Positions 1 through 7,817 of a stretch of 64,000 bases of DNA are shown in pieces. The position numbers and the translations under genes were made by a program. Numbering within the stretch: the first letter of the stretch is position 1; each line of letters starts with the position of its first letter. The stretch spans positions 1 to 64,000 of the forward strand of contig CAZRQL010000003.1 of the NCBI GenBank assembly GCA_964602415.1. Direction: 5' to 3'. The stretch comes from CAZRQL01 sp964602415. GTDB lineage: Bacteria; Bacteroidota; Bacteroidia; Cytophagales; Flammeovirgaceae. The notes below the pieces were generated by a model that was not told the origin of the DNA, searched no databases, and worked only from the letters and a program-made list of their open reading frames with translations.

Positions 1-1133
1 ATAAATGACACGCTTCCCAATTGGGTGAGTTCTACTGATTCGATGATATTTTGGTGAAAAAGCAAGTCATTGACGGTAGTAGAAGCCAAAACAACAACAG
101 CCAATCCAAAAAGACGCGAGTTCGGCATTTTTTTGATTAGTGCTATCGTCAAAACTATTAGAACGTATATCACAGCAACGCCAATTGCCAAATGAGCCTT
201 GTCTAAAGTATATATATTGAAAGAAACAGGGGTAAACAACACAATCAATGAGCACCCATACAAAAAAAACTGGATAAGGCGCACCAAAGGGACATAGCTC
301 GCTTGGCGAAACATAACCGTAAAATAAGAAAGAAACAAAGGAACAGCAAGATAAAAGCCCCACAAGTCAAACTTGTACATCCATTCCAAGCCCATTTCCT
401 TGTAGAAATAAATAATCAGTTTTTCTTCGGAAAATAACGAACGATAACCCAGCAAGAAGGCAAAAATACCCATGTAAAGGAAAGAGACCTCCTGCCGGCG
501 AAGCCTGAACATCATCAAGTTGTAAATGGCCATCACCATCAATGCCGTAAAAGCCATCAGATTTTTGGAGCTTATCCAAAACCTATAAATCATGATTTCT
601 CGAGGAGTTCCTATTTTTATGGATGAGTAAATCCCTCCGTATCTATGGCTGTGGTTTGCTATCTGCATGATTAGCTCGCATTCCTCCACATCATAAGGCA
701 AATTGAAGACCATAGGATAATAAAGGGCTTTGGATTCTTGCAAATCAACTTTCCCTACTTCTCCCATCAGCACACCGTTAGCCCATATTTTGTAGCTACA
801 AAGTACGTCATTCACATAAAGCGTAAGGGATTCTTGTCGCTTAGGAAGTAGTATTTTAAGCCTAAGTGTTGCGACTCCTACTTGTGGATAGCCTATGTCC
901 CCAAAGTACCCGGGTATTCGCAAAAAAGTATCACGTTTGTGTTGGCCAATTTCTTCGGGGCTTAACAATTTGCCCCAGTAAAATTCCCAATCTCCCGAAA
1001 CATAAACTGTTCCGGTCTCATCAAATGGGGAATTGCGTAGGTCAAGGGTGCCGTTTTTTACAGTGATATTTTCTGACAAGCATCTATTTGTCAATGCAAT
1101 AAATACCGTCGCAAAAAGTATTAATACCCTCAT
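1..1133 (-). CDS. 7TMR-DISM sensor protein, N-terminal part (runs off the left edge)
   Basis: The minus-strand frame opens with ATG at 1133 and stays open to base 1, so about 377 residues are visible and the C-terminus is missing. A short signal peptide (MRVLILFATVFIALTNRCLS) is followed by an extracellular beta-sandwich carrying the DISMED2 hallmark GDWEFYWGKLLSPEEI. From about residue 190 come closely spaced hydrophobic helices matching the seven-transmembrane DISM module (AIYNLMMFRLRRQEVSFLY, then several more). Members of this family sense a ligand outside the inner membrane and pass the signal to a cytoplasmic domain such as a histidine kinase, cyclase or SpoIIE phosphatase. That output domain lies beyond the window, so the signalling type is unknown. 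Small minus-strand ORFs in other frames here are shadows. Confidence 0.82.
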   Translation of the reverse strand, partial: MRVLILFATVFIALTNRCLSENITVKNGTLDLRNSPFDETGTVYVSGDWEFYWGKLLSPEEIGQHKRDTFLRIPGYFGDIGYPQVGVATLRLKILLPKRQESLTLYVNDVLCSYKIWANGVLMGEVGKVDLQESKALYYPMVFNLPYDVEECELIMQIANHSHRYGGIYSSIKIGTPREIMIYRFWISSKNLMAFTALMVMAIYNLMMFRLRRQEVSFLYMGIFAFLLGYRSLFSEEKLIIYFYKEMGLEWMYKFDLWGFYLAVPLFLSYFTVMFRQASYVPLVRLIQFFLYGCSLIVLFTPVSFNIYTLDKAHLAIGVAVIYVLIVLTIALIKKMPNSRLFGLAVVVLASTTVNDLLFHQNIIESVELTQLGSVSF

Positions 1134-1306
1134 TTGAAAACAAAATTAATAAATGCTAAGTAACTTTAATAGCCAATAATTCTAAAATTATGACCAAACT
1201 TCAATTCCAAAGGCATGTTTTTTCAGGCATCGGGGTTGATTCTGAGCGATAGTTTTTGGTTTTGCGGACTAAAGCACCAATTTTGCATATTCAAACATAA
1301 GGATAA

Positions 1307-2647
1307 ATGGAAATCCAATCATACCTCACGCCCAAACAGATTGTTGCAGAGTTAGATAAGTACATTATTGGTCAGCACCAAGCCAAACGCAATGTGGCGA
1401 TTGCTCTTCGCAACCGCTGGCGCAGGCTTTGTGCTTCTTCAGAGATTAGGCAGGAGATTATGCCCAACAATATTTTGATGATAGGCTCTACCGGTGTGGG
1501 TAAGACAGAGATTGCCCGACGACTTGCCAAAATAGCCGATGCCCCCTTTGTCAAAGTGGAAGCCTCAAAATTTACTGAGGTTGGCTACGTAGGCAGAGAT
1601 GTCGAAGGTATGGTCAGGGACTTGATGGAGAAATCTTTCAAACTGGTTAAAGAGCAAAAGACTGCTGAAGTCCATCAAAAAGCCGTTGAAATTGTCGAAG
1701 AGATTATTTTGGACAAACTCATCCCCTCCATAGAAGGAACAGAACAAGAACTCAATGAAAAAACCAGAGAGAAGTTTAGGGTATTGCTTCGCGATGGGCT
1801 TTTGGACGATAGAAAAATCGAACTCACCCTTCAAGCCTCCACAGGGCTTCCTATGGGTGTGGTGGGGGGAGCCATGGATGAATCTTCTTTGCTCAATATG
1901 CAAGAAATGCTTAGCTCTATGCTGCCCAAAAAGAGCAAGTCTCGCAGGGTAACGATTGCAGAGGCAAGAAAAATATTGCTGGAGGAAGAAAGCAGCAAAC
2001 TCATAGACCTCGATGAGGTCAAGGCTTTGGCCGTCGAAAAAGCAGAAAACGCAGGGATTATTTTCATAGATGAGATTGACAAAATCGCTTCCTCCAGAAG
2101 TTCTCAATCGGGAGGCCCTGACGTAAGCCGCGAAGGTGTGCAGCGCGACTTGTTGCCAATTGTAGAGGGGAGCACCGTCAACACCAAATACGGCTTGGTA
2201 AACACAGAGCACATTTTGTTTATTGCAGCTGGGGCTTTTCATGTGTCCAAGCCATCGGACTTGATTCCCGAATTGCAGGGGCGGTTTCCTATTAGAGTCG
2301 AGCTTGAGGCATTGACCCAAGCCGACTTTATCAGGATTTTGACCGCTCCGCAAAACGCACTCACCAAACAGTACCAAGCCCTCTTTCAAGCAGAAGGGGT
2401 CAGTATTGACTTTGCAGAAGGCTCTATTGAAGAAATTGCTGCCGTAGCCTTTGAAATCAACCAAGAAGTGGAGAATATAGGGGCAAGGAGACTACAAACG
2501 GTGATGAGTCACCTGCTCAACGATTTTCTTTTCCAAGTACCTGATGAGATACCGACCAACTCTCATCTGTTGATTACGGCAGAGATGGTACGAGAAAAAC
2601 TCTCAAATCTGATTAAAAACAGAGATTTGAGTAGTTACATTTTATAG
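1307..2647 (+). CDS. hslU: HslU, ATPase/unfoldase subunit of the HslUV protease
   Basis: 446 residues, the usual length of HslU (ClpY). The AAA+ core is intact: Walker A GSTGVGKT at about residues 60-67, the substrate-gripping pore loop GYVG at about 93-96, Walker B IIFIDEID at 251-258, and the typical C-terminal tail ending LSSYIL that inserts into HslV. The family-specific I domain lies between the pore loop and Walker B. HslU hexamers unfold proteins and feed them to the HslV peptidase in the cytoplasm. No hslV is adjacent; in many bacteria hslV directly precedes hslU, so here it must lie elsewhere or be missing. The gene converges on the ACP-phosphodiesterase-like gene and the two stop regions overlap by 6 bp. 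Confidence 0.97.
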   Translation: MEIQSYLTPKQIVAELDKYIIGQHQAKRNVAIALRNRWRRLCASSEIRQEIMPNNILMIGSTGVGKTEIARRLAKIADAPFVKVEASKFTEVGYVGRDVEGMVRDLMEKSFKLVKEQKTAEVHQKAVEIVEEIILDKLIPSIEGTEQELNEKTREKFRVLLRDGLLDDRKIELTLQASTGLPMGVVGGAMDESSLLNMQEMLSSMLPKKSKSRRVTIAEARKILLEEESSKLIDLDEVKALAVEKAENAGIIFIDEIDKIASSRSSQSGGPDVSREGVQRDLLPIVEGSTVNTKYGLVNTEHILFIAAGAFHVSKPSDLIPELQGRFPIRVELEALTQADFIRILTAPQNALTKQYQALFQAEGVSIDFAEGSIEEIAAVAFEINQEVENIGARRLQTVMSHLLNDFLFQVPDEIPTNSHLLITAEMVREKLSNLIKNRDLSSYIL

Positions 2648-3229
2648 TTTTTGGTTAGAGCCGACAAATTTGGTTTGGGCATGAGAGAGGAAAACTTGTG
2701 ATTCAGCCTCAATATTTGCCAATATTTCATCAAGATTTTCTACCAAATTTTCGGCTTCATACTCAAAGTTGGTTCTTTTGCCCATTTGCAATAAGATTCT
2801 GCTTAGATGGTCTTTTTCTTTGTATTGCAAAGCCCAACCGTGTTGTTTGAGTTTGAAAAAAAACAGCTTCAAATCATGGGGAAAAGACATTTCTTGGGGT
2901 TCTAAATTTGCAATACAGGTTGAAACAAATTCTTGTAAGGTTGCGCTGTGGTAATTTTGCCAATCCAAGCTCAAAAAATGATCGTACAACACATCCACAG
3001 CCAACCAGCCAAATCGGGCACAAAAGGGTCTTAGTGTGGCTCGAATGGCTTTCGTACTTGGGTGATTGTCTGTAAATGAGTCAATTTGGCGGTGCAGCAA
3101 AATGCCTGTTTGTATTTTATCCGGGTAAAGAAGGTAAGATTTCCCTTTAACAAAATCACCCATAAAATTCCCTGCTAAAATCTGAGATTCATTTTTTGGG
3201 TTCAACCACCAATGGCCTAAAAAATTCAT
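2642..3229 (-). CDS. Acyl carrier protein phosphodiesterase-like protein (AcpH/DUF479 family)
   Basis: 195 residues from ATG at 3229. The start MNFLGHWWLN matches the family's usual MNFLAH opening; a TTG six codons upstream would run into the htrA terminator and is rejected. The family pattern is visible: an N-terminal His, AGNFMGDFVKG, GILLHRQIDSFTDNHP and DVLYDHFLSLDW, a metal-dependent HD-like all-helical fold. Characterised AcpH removes the 4'-phosphopantetheine arm from acyl carrier protein. Bacteroidota homologues are annotated this way by similarity only. The gene lies downstream of htrA but is separated from it by a terminator hairpin, so it probably has its own promoter or lives on read-through. 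Confidence 0.85.
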   Translation of the reverse strand: MNFLGHWWLNPKNESQILAGNFMGDFVKGKSYLLYPDKIQTGILLHRQIDSFTDNHPSTKAIRATLRPFCARFGWLAVDVLYDHFLSLDWQNYHSATLQEFVSTCIANLEPQEMSFPHDLKLFFFKLKQHGWALQYKEKDHLSRILLQMGKRTNFEYEAENLVENLDEILANIEAESQVFLSHAQTKFVGSNQKL

Positions 3230-3245
3230 CCACAAAGTTACCAAC

Positions 3246-3271
3246 AAAAAAGCCTTCCCGATAGGAGAAGG
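3246..3271 (-). terminator. Rho-independent terminator of the htrA gene
   Basis: On the minus strand a GCCTTC/GAAGGC stem (3252-3257 with 3266-3271) is followed by a run of six T residues. It lies 28 bases after the htrA stop codon and just upstream of the AcpH-like ATG at 3229. Confidence 0.8.
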
Positions 3272-3298
3272 CCATGCAGGTCAGGGTACAATTAAAAT

Positions 3299-4786
3299 TT
3301 AGAACTTCAAGCCATATATCAGTTCCCTTCGGTATCCGGGATAAAAGCCGGTAATGTAGGTTTTGCCTTTGTCTTTGGCGGCAATGATGGCTTGTTCAAA
3401 TTCTTTGAGCGTAGTTACCGGCTTGTTGTCTATTTCGGTGATGATAAAGCCTTCTTTAATATCAGTGCGCTCCTGAATAAGTCCTTTGTTGACGGAGTTT
3501 ATTTTCACTCCCCCACTCACTCCCAAACGAGTTGCTTCGCGGCCATTTAACTCATCAACTTCAATGCCCAATAAGCTAAGCATTTCAGCTAAAGTAGCTG
3601 CTTTGGTGATGGTTGTTGTTCCGGCCTCATTTTTAAGTAGCACTTCTACCATTTTCGATTTGCCATTTCTTTCAAAAGTTACGCTTACTTTGTCTCCGGG
3701 GCGTTTGCGGCCAATAATTTCTTGTAATTCGGCTACCGAACGCACTTCTTTGTCTCCAATTTTGGTAATAATATCTCCTTGCTCCAAGCCGGCGGCATCG
3801 GCGGCACTGCCTTTACCCACTCCGGCAATATACACACCTGCATTGAGGTCTGTATTGATACCGAGTTTCTTTTTGCTTTCTCCATCAAGCGTTTGGATGT
3901 TGATACCCAAAAGAGCCCGTTGGACTTTGCCGTAAGCAATCAAATCTTCTACCACTTTGGATACTAAATTAGAAGGAACGGCAAAAGAGTACCCCGCAAA
4001 TGTGCCTGTTGGGGTAGCGATTGCGGTATTGATTCCTATGAGCAAGCCATCAAGATTGACCAAGGCACCGCCGCTATTGCCCGGGTTGACGGCTGCATCG
4101 GTTTGCAAAAATGACTCAATGGCTCGGTTATCTTTTAAAATGTTGATATTCCTGCCTTTGGCTGAAATGATACCTGCTGTTACGGTAGATTCGAGGTTGA
4201 ACGGGTTGCCCACAGCCAACACCCACTCTCCCACTCTGACCTGATCGCTGTTGCCAAAACTCAAGGGATTTAGTCCTTTGGCATCAATCTTTATGACCGC
4301 TAAATCAGTGCTGGGGTCAGTGCCGATTACTTTTGCTGAAAAGGTGCGTTTGTCAGGAAGCGTAACTTCGAGTTCGGTGGCATTGGCCACTACGTGGTTG
4401 TTGGTAACTATAAATCCCTCTTCGTTGACAATCACACCTGAGCCGCTGGACTGCTGTGGCTGTGGTTGCATTTGGTAAGGAGAAAAGAAATCATCGCCAA
4501 AAAACTCGCGAAAAATGTCGAATTGGTTGTTGCGTTGCAAGCGGGAACTGTTGCTTACAATAGTTGCTTTGATATGAACCACAGCGGAGGTAACTTTTTC
4601 AGCCGTTTCTGAAAAAGAAGGTATGTTGCCTGATGTATGAGTAGAATGGGTGGTTCTGACGGGTGTCTGGGACACTTGCTCTAATACCACAGGCTTGTTG
4701 CTTTTTTCACTTTCAAAAAATCTCAAACTTCCGTAAGTGAGTAAACTGGCAGCAACGGCCACTAAAAATGTCTGGAACAGTTTCAT
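3299..4786 (-). CDS. htrA: HtrA/Deg-family periplasmic serine protease with two PDZ domains
   Basis: 495 residues. An N-terminal membrane signal (about residues 5-22) is followed by a trypsin-like protease domain with the full catalytic triad: His131 in VTNNHVVA, Asp161 in STDLAVIK and Ser238 in NPGNSGGAL. PDZ1 spans about 280-370 (GVYIAGVGKGSAADAAGLEQGD), with a second, weaker PDZ at about 395-480. This is the DegP/DegQ layout: an envelope chaperone-protease that degrades misfolded exported proteins. The gene is probably monocistronic, since a strong terminator follows the stop. The 270 bases upstream (4787-5056) contain no convincing gene and must hold its promoter. The best-known Deg regulators cannot be inferred from this sequence. 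Confidence 0.95.
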   Translation of the reverse strand: MKLFQTFLVAVAASLLTYGSLRFFESEKSNKPVVLEQVSQTPVRTTHSTHTSGNIPSFSETAEKVTSAVVHIKATIVSNSSRLQRNNQFDIFREFFGDDFFSPYQMQPQPQQSSGSGVIVNEEGFIVTNNHVVANATELEVTLPDKRTFSAKVIGTDPSTDLAVIKIDAKGLNPLSFGNSDQVRVGEWVLAVGNPFNLESTVTAGIISAKGRNINILKDNRAIESFLQTDAAVNPGNSGGALVNLDGLLIGINTAIATPTGTFAGYSFAVPSNLVSKVVEDLIAYGKVQRALLGINIQTLDGESKKKLGINTDLNAGVYIAGVGKGSAADAAGLEQGDIITKIGDKEVRSVAELQEIIGRKRPGDKVSVTFERNGKSKMVEVLLKNEAGTTTITKAATLAEMLSLLGIEVDELNGREATRLGVSGGVKINSVNKGLIQERTDIKEGFIITEIDNKPVTTLKEFEQAIIAAKDKGKTYITGFYPGYRRELIYGLKF

Positions 4787-5056
4787 AATTTTAATCTTTA
4801 AGTTGATATGAGTACTGTTTATTCAATAAGCAATGATTCTTTAGTTTCATCGCAATACAAAGCGCAAAGTCTTTGCCAAACGACAAAAAGGCGGGTTTTT
4901 AACTTTTTTTTGATGTTGTTTTTTTTAATGTATTGTGAATCAAATACTTTTATCAGAAAGATAACTGTCATTGTGTCGTAGATAGAGGGTGCGTTTTCGC
5001 TCATTAAGCAGATGCAATATATCTAACATACCCTCACTCCTTGCTTTAAAACAACT

Positions 5057-5722
5057 CTACCAATTGATGGGTTCGATACCTTTTGAAACGAGGAATTGAT
5101 TGGCTGTGCTAAAGTGCTTGCAGCCAAAAAAACCTCTGTGAGCCGACAGAGGCGAAGGGTGAGGGGCTGTTAATATGCAGTGCTTGATCCGATTTTTTAT
5201 AATCTCTATCTTCTTTTGTGCATAAGCCCCCCAAAGCATAAAGACCAAGTTTTCCTTTTGGTTTGCCAAAGCAGCGATGGCTGCATCTGTGAAGGTTTCC
5301 CAGCCTTTTTTTTGGTGCGAGCCTGCTTGATGCGCCCTAACGGTCAGGGTGGCATTGAGCAAAAAAACTCCCTGTTTAGCCCAACGGCTTAGGTCGCCGT
5401 TAGTAGGGGGGGAGATGCCCAAGTCATCGCCAATCTCCTGAAAAATGTTTACCAAAGAGGGCGGCAGCGGCTGGCTTTCATTGACAGAAAAACAAAGCCC
5501 GTTGGCCTGTTTATGGCCGTGATAAGGATCTTGACCCAACAAAACCACTTTGACTTGCTCAAAAGGGGTGTGCTCGAAAGCTGCAAATATCTGTTTGCCC
5601 GGAGGGTACACGGTTTGGCTTTTGTACTCTTGTTTAATAAAATTCGCTAAATCAATGAAATATTGTTTTTCAAACTCTTGCGACAAAACCTTTTTCCAAG
5701 ATGGTTCGAGTTTGACATCCAT
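5057..5722 (-). CDS. ung: Uracil-DNA glycosylase (family 1)
   Basis: 221 residues from ATG at 5722. The open frame extends further upstream, but that extension is the tRNA-Val gene read as protein, so it is not part of Ung. Family-1 signatures are complete: the water-activating loop GQDPYHG at 63-69 (Asp65), uracil-binding motifs in the middle (LLNATLTVR), and the leucine-loop signature HPSPLSAHRGFFG at 188-200 (His188). The enzyme removes uracil from DNA and starts base-excision repair. Only 29 bases separate the start codon from the 3' end of the tRNA-Val gene on the same strand, so the mRNA may be co-transcribed with the tRNA and released by tRNA 3' processing. Confidence 0.97.
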   Translation of the reverse strand: MDVKLEPSWKKVLSQEFEKQYFIDLANFIKQEYKSQTVYPPGKQIFAAFEHTPFEQVKVVLLGQDPYHGHKQANGLCFSVNESQPLPPSLVNIFQEIGDDLGISPPTNGDLSRWAKQGVFLLNATLTVRAHQAGSHQKKGWETFTDAAIAALANQKENLVFMLWGAYAQKKIEIIKNRIKHCILTAPHPSPLSAHRGFFGCKHFSTANQFLVSKGIEPINW

Positions 5723-5751
5723 GAGAATGATTTGGAACAGACCGAAACAAG

Positions 5752-5826
5752 TGGAACGCAAGGGATTCGAACCCCTGACCCCCGCCCTGTCAAGGCGATG
5801 CTCTAAACCAACTGAGCTAGCGTTCC
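5752..5826 (-). tRNA. tRNA-Val (anticodon GAC)
   Basis: Minus strand, 75 nt without an encoded CCA. The acceptor stem GGAACGC pairs with GCGTTCC and the discriminator base is A. The D arm is GCTC...GAGC. The anticodon stem TCGCC/GGCGG carries the loop TTGACAG, giving anticodon GAC (valine, GUC/GUU codons). The T arm is AGGGG TTCGAAT CCCTT. It lies between yicC (45 bases upstream) and ung (29 bases downstream), all on one strand. Confidence 0.96.
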
Positions 5827-5871
5827 AAACGGGTTGCAAAAATAATCTAAAAACCTAAAAGCAAAAATTTC

Positions 5872-6735
5872 TTACAAGATATTACCCAACTGTTCCTTGA
5901 TTTTTTCCAATTCATCTTTCATTTCCACCACCAGACGCTGTATGTTGGCATCGGCGGCTTTTGAGCCGATGGTGTTGATTTCGCGCCCTATTTCTTGAGC
6001 GATGAAACCAAGTTTGCGCCCCGAGGATTCGCTCATGCTTTTTTTGAAGTACTCAATATGGTTGGCAAGTCGGGTTTTTTCTTCACTGATATCAAATTTC
6101 TCAAGGTAATAAATCATCTCTTGCTCAAGGCGGTCTATATTGGCATTCTGAATCTCAATAATTTGGCTAAAGAGTTTTTCCCTCAGTCTTGAGGTTCTAT
6201 TGGCCTCAAATGGTTCGATATGGAATAGAGCAAGTGAAATTTTATCAAGGTAGCCCATGATTTTTTCTGCCATCGCCTTACCCTCTTGAGCGCGAAAAGA
6301 ATTACACTGCTCAATGGCGTTTTTTACTTGATCAATAACCAGTTGCCATCGTTTTTCCAATAGCTGCTCGTCCAGCTTTTTGTTTATTACATCAGGTTGA
6401 CTGATCGATAGCCTGAAAAGGTCTTGTTTGTCGGCACTCAGCTCATTTGCAATCGCTTCAAAGGATTTGTAATAGAGTTTTGCCAAATCGCTGTTTACTT
6501 CCACAAGATTGACTTGGTTGGATTTATCTTTCAGTGATAGGCTAAAGAAAATTTTACCTCTTTCCAAGTGTTGCTGGAGGAGCGATCGAATTTCCGACTC
6601 TTTGTCAGAAAAAATCGAACTCATCCGTAAAACCACATCTAAATATTTAGAATTTAGGCTTTTGACTTCTATTTCAATTTCGCACTCCTCGTTTTGGAAG
6701 CGACTCAGACCGAAGCCTGTCATGGACTTGAGCAT
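5872..6735 (-). CDS. yicC: YicC-family endoribonuclease
   Basis: 287 residues from ATG at 6735, giving the family's characteristic opening MLKSMTGFG; the open frame extends 14 codons upstream through the intergenic region and is rejected. YicC_N and DUF1732 regions are both recognisable: EIEVKSLNSKYLDV near the N-terminus and, near the C-terminus, GRKLGFIAQEIGREINTIGSKA followed by VVEMKDELEKIKEQLGN. E. coli YicC is an endoribonuclease implicated in small-RNA turnover; the family is very widespread. The gene heads a possible yicC / tRNA-Val / ung transcript and is divergent from the DUF4834 gene, with 57 bases between the starts. Confidence 0.93.
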   Translation of the reverse strand: MLKSMTGFGLSRFQNEECEIEIEVKSLNSKYLDVVLRMSSIFSDKESEIRSLLQQHLERGKIFFSLSLKDKSNQVNLVEVNSDLAKLYYKSFEAIANELSADKQDLFRLSISQPDVINKKLDEQLLEKRWQLVIDQVKNAIEQCNSFRAQEGKAMAEKIMGYLDKISLALFHIEPFEANRTSRLREKLFSQIIEIQNANIDRLEQEMIYYLEKFDISEEKTRLANHIEYFKKSMSESSGRKLGFIAQEIGREINTIGSKAADANIQRLVVEMKDELEKIKEQLGNIL

Positions 6736-6763
6736 CAGAACAAAATAATTTGAGCAAAACAAA

Positions 6764-6771
6764 TATATTTG
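6764..6771 (+). promoter_or_regulatory. Candidate Bacteroidota -7 promoter box
   Basis: TATATTTG fits the Bacteroidota consensus TAnnTTTG and lies 21 bases before the DUF4834 start codon. No TTTG -33 element is found at the expected distance, so this is a motif match only. Confidence 0.4.
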
Positions 6772-6792
6772 CAACAACTAAAAAGATAACAC

Positions 6793-7017
6793 ATGAAAAT
6801 AATCGTCTTTTTGTTAGCCTTATTTCTATTTGTAGGTGTTTTTAGGAGGATTATTTTTATGGGGCTTCTCTGGTTGATAGGCAAAGCCATCAAAAGGGAG
6901 TTGGAAAAAAATAACCAAGATTTTTCAACCAAAACTGATCCTGTTCGTAGAAAATCATCCAATCGTTACGGTAGAGATGACCAAGGGGAGTATGTTGATT
7001 ATGAGGAAGTAAAATAG
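6793..7017 (+). CDS. DUF4834 family small membrane protein
   Basis: 74 residues. One hydrophobic N-terminal segment (about residues 3-28, including FLLALFLFVGVFRRIIFMG) is followed by a charged tail ending in YVDYEEVK. The size, single membrane anchor and acidic tyrosine-rich C-terminus match DUF4834, a Bacteroidota-restricted family of unknown function. It is followed after 6 bases by the crotonase gene, so the two are probably co-transcribed. A candidate -7 box lies just upstream. Confidence 0.8.
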   Translation: MKIIVFLLALFLFVGVFRRIIFMGLLWLIGKAIKRELEKNNQDFSTKTDPVRRKSSNRYGRDDQGEYVDYEEVK

Positions 7018-7023
7018 TAAAAT

Positions 7024-7794
7024 ATGACGATAGAAGAAGGAAAAATTGCCGTTAGCATCAAAGATAAAGTCGCTACTGTCAGTTTTTCTCATCCAAAGAG
7101 TAATTCCCTGCCCGGTAAACTTTTGGCAAAATTGGCAGAGAGCATCACAGAGTTGGGAGACAGGCAAGATGTGGTGGTGGTGATTTTGAGAAGTGAGGGT
7201 GAAAAAGCATTTTGCGCCGGAGCATCTTTCGATGAGTTGCTCTCAATCAAGGACTTTCCTACAGGGAAAGAGTTTTTTATGGGTTTTGCAAGGGTCATCA
7301 ATGCCTTGCGCAGATGCCCTAAGTTTGTGATAGGCCGCATTCAGGCAAAGGCAGTCGGTGGCGGTGTCGGCTTGGCGGCTTCGGTTGATTATGCCTTAGC
7401 AACCAAACAAGCCTCTATCAAGCTCAGCGAGTTGGCGGTTGGTATTGGCCCTTTTGTGGTTGGGCCTGCAGTGGAGCGTAAAATAGGAAAGTCTGCATTT
7501 GCCACTCTCTCCATTGATACCGAATGGCGCAGTGCGCAGTGGGCCTGGGAAAGGGGACTTTACAGCGATTTATTTGACAATGAGTCTGATTTAGACCAAG
7601 CCGTTGAAAAATTGGCTGTCAGGTTGTCTCAATCAAACCCCGAAGCCATGGCTTTTCTAAAAGAGATACTTTGGGCAGGCACAGAAGATTGGAATACTTT
7701 TTTGGAGAAAAGAGCCGAGATGAGCGGTAAATTGATTTTATCAAATTACAGCGTGGAGGCCATTTCTAAATTCAAGGCAGGTGATAGAAGTTGA
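7024..7794 (+). CDS. Enoyl-CoA hydratase/isomerase (crotonase) family protein
   Basis: 256 residues, full length for a crotonase monomer. The oxyanion-hole segments are present: KAFCAGASFDELLS at about residue 60 and AVGGGVGLAASVDYA at about 110. Of the two catalytic glutamates of rat mitochondrial enoyl-CoA hydratase, the first (in GGGxE) is Gly here, while the second is plausibly kept in LSELAVGIGP. The GGGVGLAA...LSE.. pattern resembles methylglutaconyl-CoA hydratase (LiuC/AUH)-like members of leucine degradation. That subgroup assignment is an inference and the substrate is not proven. The gene lies between the DUF4834 and SpoIIE phosphatase genes in a tight plus-strand run. Confidence 0.88.
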   Translation: MTIEEGKIAVSIKDKVATVSFSHPKSNSLPGKLLAKLAESITELGDRQDVVVVILRSEGEKAFCAGASFDELLSIKDFPTGKEFFMGFARVINALRRCPKFVIGRIQAKAVGGGVGLAASVDYALATKQASIKLSELAVGIGPFVVGPAVERKIGKSAFATLSIDTEWRSAQWAWERGLYSDLFDNESDLDQAVEKLAVRLSQSNPEAMAFLKEILWAGTEDWNTFLEKRAEMSGKLILSNYSVEAISKFKAGDRS

Positions 7795-7817
7795 ATGTAA
7801 AACAGAGGGGTGTCAGA

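Noticed and set aside
1565..2464. 299-residue open frame antisense to hslU
   Set aside because: It lies entirely opposite a conserved gene, has no domain pattern, and the composition is typical of shadow frames.
4819..5004. 61-residue minus-strand frame upstream of htrA
   Set aside because: No recognisable pattern, irregular composition and no ribosome site; more likely promoter region.
5723..5839. 39-residue N-terminal extension of the ung reading frame
   Set aside because: It translates the tRNA-Val gene (NASSVGLEHRLDRAGVRGSN pattern), so it is not protein.
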